Assembly: GCF_017303295.1 (NCBI RefSeq)
Contig: NZ_JAFKOK010000005.1
Span: forward strand, 124,001-188,000
Length of the DNA: 64,000 nt
Reading direction: 5' to 3'
Source of the DNA: Rhodobacter sp. NTK016B
Lineage (GTDB): Bacteria; Pseudomonadota; Alphaproteobacteria; Rhodobacterales; Rhodobacteraceae
Every line of letters begins with the position of its first letter. The stretch's first letter is position 1. Shown one piece after another: positions 51,591-60,675 of the stretch. The notes beneath the pieces were generated by a model. The model did no database searches and was not told the DNA's origin. It worked only from the letters and a program-made list of their open reading frames with translations. Position numbers and translations under genes: made by a program.

Positions 51591-52067
51591 ATGTGTGCAA
51601 AACGTTTCTCTCAGGGTTCGGGACCCAGTCAGCGCCAGCTGCGCGTGGCCGAGGTCATCCGTCACAAGCTGGCCGAGGTGTTGGCGCGCGGCGACGTTCA
51701 CGATCCGGAGCTGTCGCGCTTCTCGATCACCGTCTCCGAGGTCACGACCTCGCCCGATCTGAAACACGCCACCGCCTATGTGATGCCGCTGGGCGGGCAG
51801 GGCGAGCAGGATGCGCTGAAGGCGCTGCGGCGTAACAAGGCCGAGCTGCGGCGGCAGGTATCGCGCGAACTGAGTCTGAAATTCGCGCCGGATCTGAAAT
51901 TCGAGCTCGACGGCACGTTCGACCGGATGGACGACGCGCGGCGGATCTTCAACGATCCGCGCGTTCAGGCCGATGTCGCCAACAGCGATGACCCGCAGGA
52001 CGGCGCCACCGACAGTGACGGAGACCGGGCCGGAGACCGGGACGGAGACGGGGACGATGGCCGCTAG
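51591..52067 (+). CDS. rbfA: ribosome-binding factor A
   Basis: 158 residues. 30S assembly factor with a KH-like domain (about 15-125): RQLRVAEVIRHKLAEVLARG, DPELSRFSITVSEVTTSPDL, KHATAYVMPLGGQ. The tail from about residue 130 is almost only Asp, Gly, Arg and Ala and is encoded by a 12-bp tandem repeat (52020-52053); such tails are variable. The last 11 bases overlap the start of the phosphodiester glycosidase gene, so the two are probably coupled. Confidence 0.92.
   Translation: MCAKRFSQGSGPSQRQLRVAEVIRHKLAEVLARGDVHDPELSRFSITVSEVTTSPDLKHATAYVMPLGGQGEQDALKALRRNKAELRRQVSRELSLKFAPDLKFELDGTFDRMDDARRIFNDPRVQADVANSDDPQDGATDSDGDRAGDRDGDGDDGR
52020..52053 (+). repeat. 12-bp tandem repeat in the rbfA 3' end
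   Basis: GGAGACCGGG (52020-52029), GGAGACCGGG (52032-52041) and GGAGACGGGG (52044-52053), period 12. It keeps reading frame (4 codons per unit) in both overlapping frames and ends just before the next gene's ATG at 52057. Confidence 0.75.
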
Positions 52068-52830
52068 GCCGGGTCTGGCCGCGCTTTCGGCGCTGGTGCT
52101 GGTGTCGGTGCTGGGGGCCATGGCCCCTGAGTCCGCCGACGCGGCCGAAAACCCGTGTTGCCGCGAAACCGAGTTCGAGGGCCAGAGCTTTGCCCTGTGC
52201 ACGGTCAGCGCCGATCAGGATCTGCGCCTGTTCCTGTCGGACGAGACGGGCGAGGTCTTCGGCACCTTCAACCGGCTGGAGACAGCGCTGGAAGGGCAGG
52301 GCAGCCGGCTGATCTTTGCGATGAATGCCGGCATGTTCCATTCCGACCGCGCGCCCGTGGGCCTGTATGTCGAGGACGGCGAAGAGCGCGCCGGAATCGT
52401 CACGCGCGAAGGGCCGGGCAATTTCGGGCTGCTGCCCAACGGGGTTTTCTGCATCGCTGAGGGCGGATTCTCGGTCGTCGAGAGCCGCGCTTTCGCCGAA
52501 ACGCCGCCTGCCTGCCGCTATGCCACGCAATCGGGGCCGATGCTGGTGATCGACGGGACGCTGCATCCGCGTTTCCTGCCGGATTCGGAGTCGCTGTATG
52601 TGCGCAACGGCGTGGGTGTCAGCGATGACGGGCAGGAGGCCTGGTTCGTGATCTCGGATCAGCCGGTGACCTTCCATCTTTTCGCGCGCTACTTCCGCGA
52701 TGCCTTGGGCGCCAATAACGCGCTCTATTTCGATGGCAGCGTGTCGCGGCTTTACGCACCGGAATTGCAGCGCGCGGATTGGGGTCTGCCGCTGGGTCCG
52801 ATGGTGGGGCTGGTCGCGCCTGCGGGCTGA
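52057..52830 (+). CDS. exported phosphodiester glycosidase family protein
   Basis: 257 residues with a signal peptide (MAARPGLAALSALVLVSVLG, cleavage near ADA-A). The body is like the NAGPA/phosphodiester glycosidase domain: LIFAMNAGMFHSDRAPVGLY, GNFGLLPNGVFCIAEGGFSV, YATQSGPMLVIDGTLHPRF, and the catalytic region NALYFDGSVSRLYAPEL (Asp-Gly-Ser). Several Cys near the mature N-terminus (NPCCRETEF, FALCTVS). ATG 52057 overlaps rbfA; upstream codons in the frame fall in its repeat. Substrate unknown, probably envelope glycan. Confidence 0.85.
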   Translation: MAARPGLAALSALVLVSVLGAMAPESADAAENPCCRETEFEGQSFALCTVSADQDLRLFLSDETGEVFGTFNRLETALEGQGSRLIFAMNAGMFHSDRAPVGLYVEDGEERAGIVTREGPGNFGLLPNGVFCIAEGGFSVVESRAFAETPPACRYATQSGPMLVIDGTLHPRFLPDSESLYVRNGVGVSDDGQEAWFVISDQPVTFHLFARYFRDALGANNALYFDGSVSRLYAPELQRADWGLPLGPMVGLVAPAG

Positions 52831-52881
52831 GGGGGTTTTCCCGCGCCTTTCGCTGCCTATCTGTTGGGGCAGAGGTGGCCC

Positions 52882-54318
52882 ATGCTGACGATCGATTTCG
52901 ACAATTCCTATGCCCGCGAGCTTGAGGGCATGTATCTGCCATGGCAGGGCGCGGTGGCGCCCGAGCCCGCTTTGGTCTGGCTGAACGAGGCGCTGGCGCT
53001 TGAGCTGGGGCTTGATCCGCAGGCGCTGCGCGGGCCGGAAGGGCTGGCCATGCTGACCGGCACCGGGATGCCCGAGGGTGCCTCGCCGCTGGCAATGGCC
53101 TATGCCGGGCATCAGTTCGGCGGTTTCTCGCCGCAGCTTGGCGACGGACGCGCGCTGCTGGTGGGCGAAGTGACCGACCGGCAGGGACATCGGCGCGACA
53201 TTCACCTGAAGGGCAGCGGCAAGACGCCGTTTTCGCGCGGGGGCGACGGCAAGGCGGTGCTGGGGCCGGTGCTGCGCGAAGTGCTGATCGGCGAGGCGAT
53301 GCACGGGCTGGGCATTCCCACAACCCGCGCGCTAAGTGCCACGACAACGGGCGACACCGTCTGGCGCGAAGGCCCGCAAAAGGGCGCGGTGCTGGCCCGG
53401 GTGGCGTCGAGCCATCTGCGGGTGGGCACGTTCCAGTTCTTCTATTCCCGTCAGGAAACCGCGCGTCTGCGGCGGCTGGCCGATTACGCCATTGCCCGCC
53501 ACGATCCCGATCTGGCGGGTCAGCCCGACCGCTATCTTTCCTTCCTGCACCGGGTGATCGAGCGGCAGATGGCGCTGGTGGCGCAGTGGATGGCGGTGGG
53601 CTTCGTGCACGGCGTGATGAACACCGACAACGTGGCGGTCTCGGGCGAGACGATCGATTACGGGCCGTGCGCCTTCCTTGACCGCTACGATCCGGCGGCG
53701 GTGTTTTCCTCGATCGACGCGCAGGGGCGTTATGCCTATGGCAACCAGCCGCTTCTGGCGCGTTGGAACCTTGCGCGGCTGGCCGAGACGCTGTTGCCGC
53801 TGATCGCCGACAATCCTGACGAGGCCCTGCCGGAATTGCAGGTCGTCATCGAGGGCGGCGAGGGGATCTATGCGGCCCACAGGCGTCGTCTGTTCGGCGC
53901 GAAGCTGGGCGTGGCCGAGGCCGAGGATTCGCTGATCGACGGCTTCCTTGACATGATGGCGCGACAGGGTGCGGATTTCACCGGCAGCTTCCGGTCGCTG
54001 GGCGAGGCCGCGCGCGGCCGCAAGGGGGCGGTGCGGGCCTATCTTGGCGCGGATGATGCGCTCGAGGGCTGGCTTGCGGAATGGGCGTCGAAACGCACGG
54101 CCTCGGGCGACGAGATGGACCGCGTGAACCCGCTCTACATCCCGCGCAACCATCAGGTCGAGGCCGCGCTGGCGGCCGCCAATGACGACGATCTGACGCC
54201 GATGCACCGGTTGCTCACGGTATTTGCCGATCCCTTCACCAAACGCGACGGATACGAAGATCTTGAGAGCCCGGCAGCAGACGGGTCCGAGGGCTACGTT
54301 ACCTTCTGCGGAACCTGA
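52882..54318 (+). CDS. SelO/YdiU family protein AMPylase
   Basis: 478 residues. Pseudokinase that transfers AMP from ATP to protein hydroxyls; family members act on redox proteins. Seen: MAYAGHQFGGFSPQLGDGRA (N-terminal hallmark), HLKGSGKTPFSRGGDGKAVL, ARVASSHLRVGTFQFF and MAVGFVHGVMNTDNVAVSG with the metal-binding Asn and Asp. The C-terminus ends TFCGT; the Cys corresponds in position to the redox Cys/Sec seen near the end of other SelO proteins. ATG 52882 is preferred to TTG 52864. Likely follows the glycosidase gene in the same transcript (51 bases). Confidence 0.92.
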   Translation: MLTIDFDNSYARELEGMYLPWQGAVAPEPALVWLNEALALELGLDPQALRGPEGLAMLTGTGMPEGASPLAMAYAGHQFGGFSPQLGDGRALLVGEVTDRQGHRRDIHLKGSGKTPFSRGGDGKAVLGPVLREVLIGEAMHGLGIPTTRALSATTTGDTVWREGPQKGAVLARVASSHLRVGTFQFFYSRQETARLRRLADYAIARHDPDLAGQPDRYLSFLHRVIERQMALVAQWMAVGFVHGVMNTDNVAVSGETIDYGPCAFLDRYDPAAVFSSIDAQGRYAYGNQPLLARWNLARLAETLLPLIADNPDEALPELQVVIEGGEGIYAAHRRRLFGAKLGVAEAEDSLIDGFLDMMARQGADFTGSFRSLGEAARGRKGAVRAYLGADDALEGWLAEWASKRTASGDEMDRVNPLYIPRNHQVEAALAAANDDDLTPMHRLLTVFADPFTKRDGYEDLESPAADGSEGYVTFCGT

Positions 54319-54703
54319 TCGCCGCCGCTTGCCTCTGACGGGGGTGTCGCAGGGCGGGTTGACGCAAGAGCTGCGCGGCGGCGAGTTGGGAAAGACCGGG
54401 CAGAAGCCCGTCGAGCCCGCCGCCGCGCGTGACGGCGGCAAGGATCGGCATCACGGTCATTGCCCCCAGCGGCAGGGCATAGCCGAAAGCCCGGATCAGG
54501 AGCGGCAAGGCGAGGATGGCGAGGGCCACCAGCAGCTGCCGCGCAAGCGCCCGGTCGCTGATGAACAGCCCGAGCGGGCGCAATGTCGGATTGAACCGGT
54601 CGTGAAGCTTAAGGAAATGCCCGGCGGCACCGCCCCGCGTTAACAGATCGAGCATCGACGCGTGAAAAAGCGGGGAAAGCCAAAGCGCCAGCCCGCACAG
54701 CAA
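54299..54703 (-). CDS. hypothetical membrane protein, possibly truncated
   Basis: 134 residues from a TTG codon. Hydrophobic segments (LCGLALWLSPLFHASMLDLL and LLVALAILALPLLIRAFGYALP) surround FLKLHDRFNPTLRPLGLF. The opposite strand is rich in Gln and Arg as expected for the complement of a membrane protein, and no other gene occupies 54319-54703, which supports it. There is no ATG near the start, a stop lies only 8 codons upstream, and the C-terminus is basic (ALRHPRQRQAAAIRFRRR) and overlaps SelO. It could be a decayed gene. No family recognised. Confidence 0.4.
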   Translation of the reverse strand: MLCGLALWLSPLFHASMLDLLTRGGAAGHFLKLHDRFNPTLRPLGLFISDRALARQLLVALAILALPLLIRAFGYALPLGAMTVMPILAAVTRGGGLDGLLPGLSQLAAAQLLRQPALRHPRQRQAAAIRFRRR

Positions 54704-54808
54704 AGCGCTGCGAGCCCGCGCAAGGCGTCATATCGGGAGATTTCGCGTGGCATGGGCGGCAATCTGGCACATCGCCAAAAGCGGCGCGGTAAATTTTCTT
54801 AGGAACGG

Positions 54809-55189
54809 ATGAAACTCTTTGTGTCCGGGCCGCGTTATCGGCGCATGACCCGTATTCTCGCTGTGTTTCTGGGTGTGTTTCCTTCGGCCGTGCTGGCGTT
54901 CGAGCCGCTGACGGACGGTAGCGAATTCCGGCGCCTTGTCTTCGGCAATGACCTGACCCGGCTGGGCGTCCGGCTGCAGGTGCGCGCGGACGGGCGGATC
55001 ACCGGCTCCGGGCTGGGGCAGCCGGTATACGGGGAATGGGAATGGCGAGACGGGTATTTCTGCCGCACGCTGTTCTGGGACGGCGACGATCTGGGCGCGG
55101 ATTGCCAGCTTGTCCTGCGCGACGGTGACAGGCTGCGTTTCGTCACCGAGCGTGGCGCCGGAATCGGCGCCAGTTTTCGTATCCGCTGA
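54809..55189 (+). CDS. small exported protein, unknown function
   Basis: 126 residues. Signal peptide after a basic start (RYRRMTRILAVFLGVFPSAV, cleavage near VLA-F). Mature part: DLTRLGVRLQVRADGRITGS, GEWEWRDGYFCRTLFWDGDD and LGADCQLVLRDGDRLRFVTE, with two Cys likely disulfide-bonded. Homologues in Rhodobacterales are sometimes labelled dihydrodipicolinate reductase, which this sequence does not support. ATG 54809 is preferred over 54845 because AGGAA lies 5 bases before it. Function unknown. Confidence 0.72.
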   Translation: MKLFVSGPRYRRMTRILAVFLGVFPSAVLAFEPLTDGSEFRRLVFGNDLTRLGVRLQVRADGRITGSGLGQPVYGEWEWRDGYFCRTLFWDGDDLGADCQLVLRDGDRLRFVTERGAGIGASFRIR

Positions 55190-55206
55190 CGACACCGCCA
55201 AGGGGT

Positions 55207-55227
55207 GGTGCGTTCACAGCACGCACC
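55207..55227. repeat. GGTGCGT-N7-ACGCACC inverted repeat
   Basis: Perfect 7-bp arms (55207-55213, 55221-55227) with loop TCACAGC, between convergent genes. The sequence looks like a dispersed palindromic unit and could also end transcripts. Confidence 0.45.
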
Positions 55228-55237
55228 CTACAGCCGC

Positions 55238-55426
55238 TCAGAAATCGATGGCGAGGCCCTTTTTTTCCCAATCGCCGTAGCGCACGGGTTCCGGCCCTTT
55301 GCGCCCGCCCAGCTCTTTGGGCATTGGCGTCGCCTCGGCTTCGGCCTTACGGCGGCGTTCATCGGCTTCGGCCAGCGCGCGCTGGGCGGCAGGCGGAAGA
55401 TCGGCGCGGCGATCAGCTTCGGACAT
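55238..55426 (-). CDS. DUF1674 / SDHAF4-like protein
   Basis: 62 residues. Disordered, Ala/Arg/Glu-rich start and the conserved C-terminus KELGGRKGPEPVRYGDWEKK ending in AIDF, the hallmark of DUF1674 (SDHAF4), an assembly factor that binds the flavinated succinate dehydrogenase subunit in mitochondria and alphaproteobacteria. ATG 55426 (MSEADRRAD) selected. Divergent from rsmB. The sdh genes are not in this window. Confidence 0.88.
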   Translation of the reverse strand: MSEADRRADLPPAAQRALAEADERRRKAEAEATPMPKELGGRKGPEPVRYGDWEKKGLAIDF

Positions 55427-55502
55427 CGGCTTTCCTCGCACAGGGCAACGGGGTAAGGGCTAGGTAGCCCTGCCCCTGTCACTTCGCAACCCCGAGGACC
55501 CG

Positions 55503-56726
55503 ATGACGCAACATGCCGATCCCCGCCGGATGGCCGCTACGCTGGTCGCGGGCGTTGTCGAGGGCCAGATGCTGCCCGACGTGTTCCTGCCGCCCGCCGA
55601 ACCCGCCGCCCGCGCCCGCGCGCAGCGGCTGGCACTGGCCACGCTTCGCAACTTCGCGCGCACGCAGGCCGTGCTGGGGCCGATGCTGCGTCACGAGCCC
55701 CCGGCGCCGGTGATGGCCGCGCTTCGGGTGGCCTGTGTCGAGCTTCTGGAAATCGGCGAAGCGCCGCACGGTGTCATCAACGCGACCGTCGAGAGCCTGA
55801 AACACGACCGCGCGGCGGTGAAGGCGGCCAGCATGGCGAACGCCGTGCTGCGCAAGGCGGCGGCGTTCGAAGGCTGGGCCGAGCTGCCGGTGCAGCCGCT
55901 GCCGGGCTGGCTGAAGCGGCGGTTGAAATCCGTCTATGGTGCCGAATCCGTTGCCGCGATCGAGGCCGCGCATCACCGGGGCGCGCCGCTGGATCTGTCG
56001 CTGAAGCCGGGCCGCGCGGCGCCCGAAGGGGCCGAGCCTGTCGGGGCCTCGTGGCGGTTGCCCGCCGGGGTTCAGGTCAGCGCGCTGCCGGGGTTCGAGG
56101 CGGGCGATTGGTGGGTGCAGGACGCGGCGGCGGCCCTGCCCGCGCTTCTGCTCGATGCCGGGCCGGGCGAGACGGTGCTCGATCTGTGCGCGGCGCCCGG
56201 CGGCAAGACGATGCAGCTGGCCGCGACCGGCGCGCGGGTCACCGCGCTGGATCTGAGCGACGGGCGGCTCAAACGGCTGCGCGACAATCTGGCCCGCACC
56301 GGGCTGGCGGCCGAAATCGTCTGCGCCGATGCGCTGGACTGGACGCCGCCCGCCCCGGTCGATGCCGTTCTGCTGGATGCGCCCTGTTCGGCCACCGGCA
56401 CGATCCGCCGCCATCCCGATCTGCCCTTCGTGCGCAAACCCGGCGATGTCGCGGCGCTGACCGAGTTGCAGGCGCGGCTGATCGACCGCGCGCTGGGCTT
56501 TTTGAAACCGGGCGGGCGGCTGATCTACTGCACCTGCTCGCTGCTACCCGACGAGGGCGAGGCGCAGATCGCCGCCGCGTTGAAGCGTCACGCGGATCTT
56601 CGGATCGACACGGCAGCGCTGTCCCTGGGCCGGGCGACGGGCGAGGGCGGCTGGCGCACGCGGCCCGACGATCATCCGGACGGCATCGACGGTTTCTACA
56701 TGGCCCGGCTGTACCGGGCGGGATGA
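55503..56726 (+). CDS. rsmB: 16S rRNA m5C methyltransferase RsmB/NOP-family protein
   Basis: 407 residues. N-terminal NusB-like RNA-binding domain (about 5-135) and a C-terminal AdoMet methyltransferase (about 205-400): VLDLCAAPGGKTMQLAATG, LDAPCSATGTIRRHPDLPF (first catalytic Cys) and LIYCTCSLLPDEGEAQI (second Cys). RsmB methylates C967 of 16S rRNA. GAGGA precedes the ATG. Same-strand run continues into the heparinase-like gene after 56 bases; this order is common in the Rhodobacteraceae. Confidence 0.9.
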   Translation: MTQHADPRRMAATLVAGVVEGQMLPDVFLPPAEPAARARAQRLALATLRNFARTQAVLGPMLRHEPPAPVMAALRVACVELLEIGEAPHGVINATVESLKHDRAAVKAASMANAVLRKAAAFEGWAELPVQPLPGWLKRRLKSVYGAESVAAIEAAHHRGAPLDLSLKPGRAAPEGAEPVGASWRLPAGVQVSALPGFEAGDWWVQDAAAALPALLLDAGPGETVLDLCAAPGGKTMQLAATGARVTALDLSDGRLKRLRDNLARTGLAAEIVCADALDWTPPAPVDAVLLDAPCSATGTIRRHPDLPFVRKPGDVAALTELQARLIDRALGFLKPGGRLIYCTCSLLPDEGEAQIAAALKRHADLRIDTAALSLGRATGEGGWRTRPDDHPDGIDGFYMARLYRAG

Positions 56727-56782
56727 CAGCGGCGGGCCGGGGCGCTATGCCCTGAGAGAACGCTCGCAACGGGGATCATGGC

Positions 56783-58537
56783 ATGGAGCAGGGCTGGGCA
56801 GCGCGCAAACGCCGGTGGGGCAATCGCCTTGCCCTGCGTGCCATGCGCCGGGCGCCTGCGGCCAAGGGCTTCCATGCGATCCCCGAACCCCGCACCGTGG
56901 GCTTTTTTGCCAAGGGGCGGCAGCTTGCGGCGGGGAATTTCCTGCTGCACGGCCATATGGTCGAAACCCTGCAGCCTTGGGACGAAGAGCCGCCCAGTCA
57001 GGGATTCGCGGCGGAATTGCATGGCATGGCGTGGCTCGACCATCTTGCCGCTGCCGGTGACCGCGAGGCGCGGCTGGCAGCGCAGGGCTGGGTGTTCGAC
57101 TGGATCCAGCGCTTCGGCCTCGGGCAGGGACCGGGTTGGCAGCCCGACCTGACCGGGCGTCGCGTGCTGCGCTGGCTCAATCACGCGATGTTCCTGCTGG
57201 CCGCGCGTGACGAGGCCGAGCGCGCGCCGTTCTTCGCCGCTTTGGGGCGGCAGACGGCCTATCTGGCGCGGCGCTGGCAATATGCCGATCCCGGTCTGCC
57301 ACGGTTCGAGGCGCTCACCGGCTTTCTCTACGCGGCCTTCGCGCTGGAGGGGATGGAGCGCCACCGCGCCGATGCGCTGGCCGCGCTTGAACGCGCCTGC
57401 CGCGAGGATATCGCCGCCGATGGCGGTTTGGCGAATCGCTGCCCCGAAGACCTGCTGGAAGTCTTCACGCTGCTCAGCTGGGCGATGACCGCGCTGAGCG
57501 AGGCCGAGGCCGCGATCCCCGATGCGCTCGATGCCGCGTTGGCGCGGATCGCGCCCTGCCTGCGCACGCTGCGCCATACCGATGGCGGGCTGGCGCGGTT
57601 TCATGGCGGCGGACGCGGGATGGAGGGGCGGCTTGAGAATGCCCTTGCCGTCGCGCCGGTTCCGATCGGGCCGAACCGGGCGCGGGCGATGGGCTATGCG
57701 CGGCTCGAAGGCGGGCGCTGTTCGGTCATCGTGGACGCGTCCGAGCCCCCGCGCGATGCCGCCGCGACGCGGGCGCATGCGTCGATGCTGGCGTTCGAGC
57801 TGACCTCGAACCGGCGCCCGCTGATCGTCAATTCGGGATCGGGCGTGCCGTTCGGGCCGGAATGGGAAAAAGCGGGTCGCGCGACCAATTCGCATTCCAC
57901 GTTATCGATCGACGGCTGGTCCTCGGCCCGGTTCGGTCGCCCCTCGCGCCCCGAGGAAGGCGGCGCGCCCTTGGTCGAAGGCCCCTCGCTGGTCACCTTG
58001 CACCGCACCGACGAGCGCGACGGATCGTCGCTGCTGCTCAGCCATGACGGCTATGTCGCGACCCACGGGCTTACCCATGTGCGCGCGCTGTCGCTGGGCG
58101 AGGACGGGCGCGTGCTGCTGGGCGAGGATACGCTGGCCGCGCTTGAACCCGCGCACAAGACGACCTTCGAGGCCGCGCTGGTCAAAACGAAAATGCGTGG
58201 AATCTCTTACGCCTTGCGGTTCCATCTGCACCCCGATGTCGATGCCTCGCTCGATCTGGGCGGCAGCGCGATTTCGGCGGCTTTACCTTCGGGCGAGATC
58301 TGGGTGTTCCGCTTCGACGGACCGGGACGGCTGTCGCTTGAGCCCTCGGTCTATCTGGAAAAGGGGCGTATGGCCCCGCGTCCGTGCCAGCAGATCGTCG
58401 TTCGGGCCGCGATCCTCGACGATAGCAGCCAGATAAACTGGACACTGGCAAAGGCACAGGATACCCCGCTGGCGATCCGTGACATCGGCCGTGACGACGA
58501 TCTGGCCCTGCCGCGGGACCTGTTTGCTCTCGACTGA
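56783..58537 (+). CDS. heparinase II/III family protein
   Basis: 584 residues, no obvious signal peptide. N-terminal alpha-barrel (about 80-300; [40 protein letters not shown]) and C-terminal beta-sandwich (about 330-570; [52 protein letters not shown]). The layout is that of polysaccharide lyase-like heparinase II/III proteins; the alphaproteobacterial members beside purH have no proven substrate. It ends 14 bases before purH. Confidence 0.88.
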   Translation: MEQGWAARKRRWGNRLALRAMRRAPAAKGFHAIPEPRTVGFFAKGRQLAAGNFLLHGHMVETLQPWDEEPPSQGFAAELHGMAWLDHLAAAGDREARLAAQGWVFDWIQRFGLGQGPGWQPDLTGRRVLRWLNHAMFLLAARDEAERAPFFAALGRQTAYLARRWQYADPGLPRFEALTGFLYAAFALEGMERHRADALAALERACREDIAADGGLANRCPEDLLEVFTLLSWAMTALSEAEAAIPDALDAALARIAPCLRTLRHTDGGLARFHGGGRGMEGRLENALAVAPVPIGPNRARAMGYARLEGGRCSVIVDASEPPRDAAATRAHASMLAFELTSNRRPLIVNSGSGVPFGPEWEKAGRATNSHSTLSIDGWSSARFGRPSRPEEGGAPLVEGPSLVTLHRTDERDGSSLLLSHDGYVATHGLTHVRALSLGEDGRVLLGEDTLAALEPAHKTTFEAALVKTKMRGISYALRFHLHPDVDASLDLGGSAISAALPSGEIWVFRFDGPGRLSLEPSVYLEKGRMAPRPCQQIVVRAAILDDSSQINWTLAKAQDTPLAIRDIGRDDDLALPRDLFALD

Positions 58538-58551
58538 GGATAGCTTCCCCC

Positions 58552-60135
58552 ATGACCGATCTCGTCCCCGTCAAACGTGCCCTGCTTTCCGTCTCCGACA
58601 AATCCGGGCTGATCGAGCTGGGTCAGGCGCTGGCCGCAAAGGGCGTTGACCTCGTTTCGACCGGCGGCACCGCCAAGGCACTGCGCGAGGCGGGGCTGGC
58701 GGTCAGGGACGTCGCCGAGCTGACGGGCTTCCCCGAGATGATGGACGGCCGCGTGAAGACGCTGCACCCGATGGTGCATGGCGGTCTGCTCGCGCTGCGC
58801 GACGATGCCGGGCACAAGGCGTCGATGGACGAACACGGTATCCTGCCGATCGATCTGCTGGTGGTGAACCTGTACCCGTTCGAAGCCACCGTCGCGAAGG
58901 GCGGCGTTTACGACGATTGCGTCGAGAATATCGACATTGGCGGTCCGGCCATGCTGCGCGCAGCGGCCAAGAACCATGCCTATGTGACGGTCATCACCGA
59001 CCCCGAAGACTACGCGCCGCTGCTCGATCAGCTGGAACAGGGCGGCACCACCGCGCGCTTCCGGCAGGAATGCGCGGCCAATACCTATGCCCGCACCGCC
59101 GCCTATGACGCCGCCGTCAGCGCGTGGTTCGCCAAGACGCTGGGGATTGCAGCCCCCCGTCGCCGCGCTTTTGCCGGGACGCTGGCCCAGACGCTGCGCT
59201 ATGGCGAGAACCCGCATCAGTCGGCGGCCTTCTACACCGATGGCTCGGGTCGTCAGGGTGTTGCCACCGCCGTGCAGCATCAGGGCAAGGAACTGAGCTA
59301 CAACAACATCAACGACACCGACGCCGCTTTCGAGCTGGTGGCCGAGTTTGATCCCGCCGACAGCGCCGCCTGCGCCATCATCAAGCACGCCAATCCCTGT
59401 GGCGTGGCGCGCGGCAAGACCCTGCTCGAGGCCTACAAGGCCGCGTTCGATTGCGACCGGACCTCGGCCTTCGGGGGGATCGTGGCGCTGAACAAGCCGC
59501 TCGACGCCGAAACCGCGCAGGAGATCACCGGCATCTTCACCGAAGTGGTCATCGCGCCCGGCGCCTCGGACGAGGCGAAAGAGATCTTCGCCGCCAAGAA
59601 GAACCTGCGCCTGCTGACCACCGACGGGCTGCCCGACGTGCGCGCGGGCGGTCAGACGTTCCGGCAGGTCGCGGGCGGGCTGCTGGTTCAGGACAAGGAT
59701 TCGGGCTTCATCGGTATGGAGGACCTCAAGGTCGTGACCAAGAAGGCTCCGACGCCTGAACAGATGACCGACCTGCTGTTCGCGTGGAAAGTCGCCAAGC
59801 ACGTCAAGTCGAACGCCATCGTCTACGTCAAGGACGGCGCCACCGTGGGCGTGGGCGCGGGCCAGATGAGCCGCGTCGATTCGGCCCTGATCGCCGCCAA
59901 GAAGGCCGAGCGCATGGCCGAGGCGCTGAACCTGCCCCAGCCGCTGACGATTGGCTCGGCGGTGGCGTCGGACGCGTTCTTCCCCTTCCCCGACGGGCTG
60001 ATGGAAGCCGCCGCCGCCGGTGCGACTTGCGTGATCCAGCCCGGTGGCTCGATGCGCGACGCCGAGGTCATCGCAGCTGCGGATGAGGCCGGGCTTGCCA
60101 TGGTCTTTACCGGCATGCGCCATTTCCGGCACTGA
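58552..60135 (+). CDS. purH: bifunctional AICAR formyltransferase/IMP cyclohydrolase
   Basis: 527 residues, full length. Last two steps of purine synthesis. N-terminal IMP cyclohydrolase (MGS-like; [49 protein letters not shown]). C-terminal AICAR transformylase: [42 protein letters not shown] with the catalytic Lys-His and [25 protein letters not shown] lies upstream of ATG. Followed 4 bases later by lspA. Confidence 0.97.
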   Translation: MTDLVPVKRALLSVSDKSGLIELGQALAAKGVDLVSTGGTAKALREAGLAVRDVAELTGFPEMMDGRVKTLHPMVHGGLLALRDDAGHKASMDEHGILPIDLLVVNLYPFEATVAKGGVYDDCVENIDIGGPAMLRAAAKNHAYVTVITDPEDYAPLLDQLEQGGTTARFRQECAANTYARTAAYDAAVSAWFAKTLGIAAPRRRAFAGTLAQTLRYGENPHQSAAFYTDGSGRQGVATAVQHQGKELSYNNINDTDAAFELVAEFDPADSAACAIIKHANPCGVARGKTLLEAYKAAFDCDRTSAFGGIVALNKPLDAETAQEITGIFTEVVIAPGASDEAKEIFAAKKNLRLLTTDGLPDVRAGGQTFRQVAGGLLVQDKDSGFIGMEDLKVVTKKAPTPEQMTDLLFAWKVAKHVKSNAIVYVKDGATVGVGAGQMSRVDSALIAAKKAERMAEALNLPQPLTIGSAVASDAFFPFPDGLMEAAAAGATCVIQPGGSMRDAEVIAAADEAGLAMVFTGMRHFRH

Positions 60136-60139
60136 GCCC

Positions 60140-60619
60140 ATGCGCACAGCCTTCTGGACCTCGTTCCTCGTTCTGGCCGTCGATCAGGCGCTGAAATGGC
60201 TGGTCGTCGTCGGCCTGAACCTGCGCGAGCAGTTGCTGATCGATCTCTGGCCGCCCTACCTGACGCTGACCATGGCGTGGAACCGGGGCGTGAATTTTGG
60301 CCTGTTCGCCGATGATTCCGTCTGGCTGCGCTGGTTCCTGATCATCCTGCCGGTGGTGGTGTCGGTCTGGGTCTGGCGCTGGGTGAAAAAGGAAGGCGCG
60401 CGGACCGGGCTGCAGATCGCGGCGGGTTTCCTGATCGGCGGCGCGCTGGGCAATGCCATCGACCGGCTGATCTGGGGGGCGGTAGCGGATTTCCTGAACG
60501 TCACCTGCTGCGGAATCCGCAACCCATGGGCGTTCAACGTGGCCGATATCGCGATATTTGTCGGCGCCTTCGGGCTTATCCTTGTCTCGGGCGCCAAAAC
60601 GACCCGTGACGAAGGGTGA
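60140..60619 (+). CDS. lspA: lipoprotein signal peptidase
   Basis: 159 residues, four membrane helices. Aspartic peptidase II that removes signal peptides from diacylglyceryl prolipoproteins. Catalytic aspartates in GGALGNAIDRLIWGAVADFL and AFNVADIAIFVG; N-terminal FLVLAVDQALKWLVV and the AWNRGVNFGLF motif are also family marks. ATG 60140 lies just past the purH stop codon. A DUF3035 lipoprotein gene, itself a substrate type for this enzyme, follows. Confidence 0.95.
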   Translation: MRTAFWTSFLVLAVDQALKWLVVVGLNLREQLLIDLWPPYLTLTMAWNRGVNFGLFADDSVWLRWFLIILPVVVSVWVWRWVKKEGARTGLQIAAGFLIGGALGNAIDRLIWGAVADFLNVTCCGIRNPWAFNVADIAIFVGAFGLILVSGAKTTRDEG

Positions 60620-60675
60620 GGCTTCGGATAAGAAAGGCCTGAACTTCTGACCTGTCGCAGACAACCGGAACCGCA

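Noticed and set aside
54301-54318. Selenocysteine in the SelO C-terminus
   Set aside because: The conserved position is an ordinary Cys codon (tgc) followed by Gly-Thr and a normal stop; no Sec insertion is needed.
54809-55189. Annotation as dihydrodipicolinate reductase
   Set aside because: No Rossmann motif or [11 protein letters not shown] signature; the true dapB is at 50691-51500.
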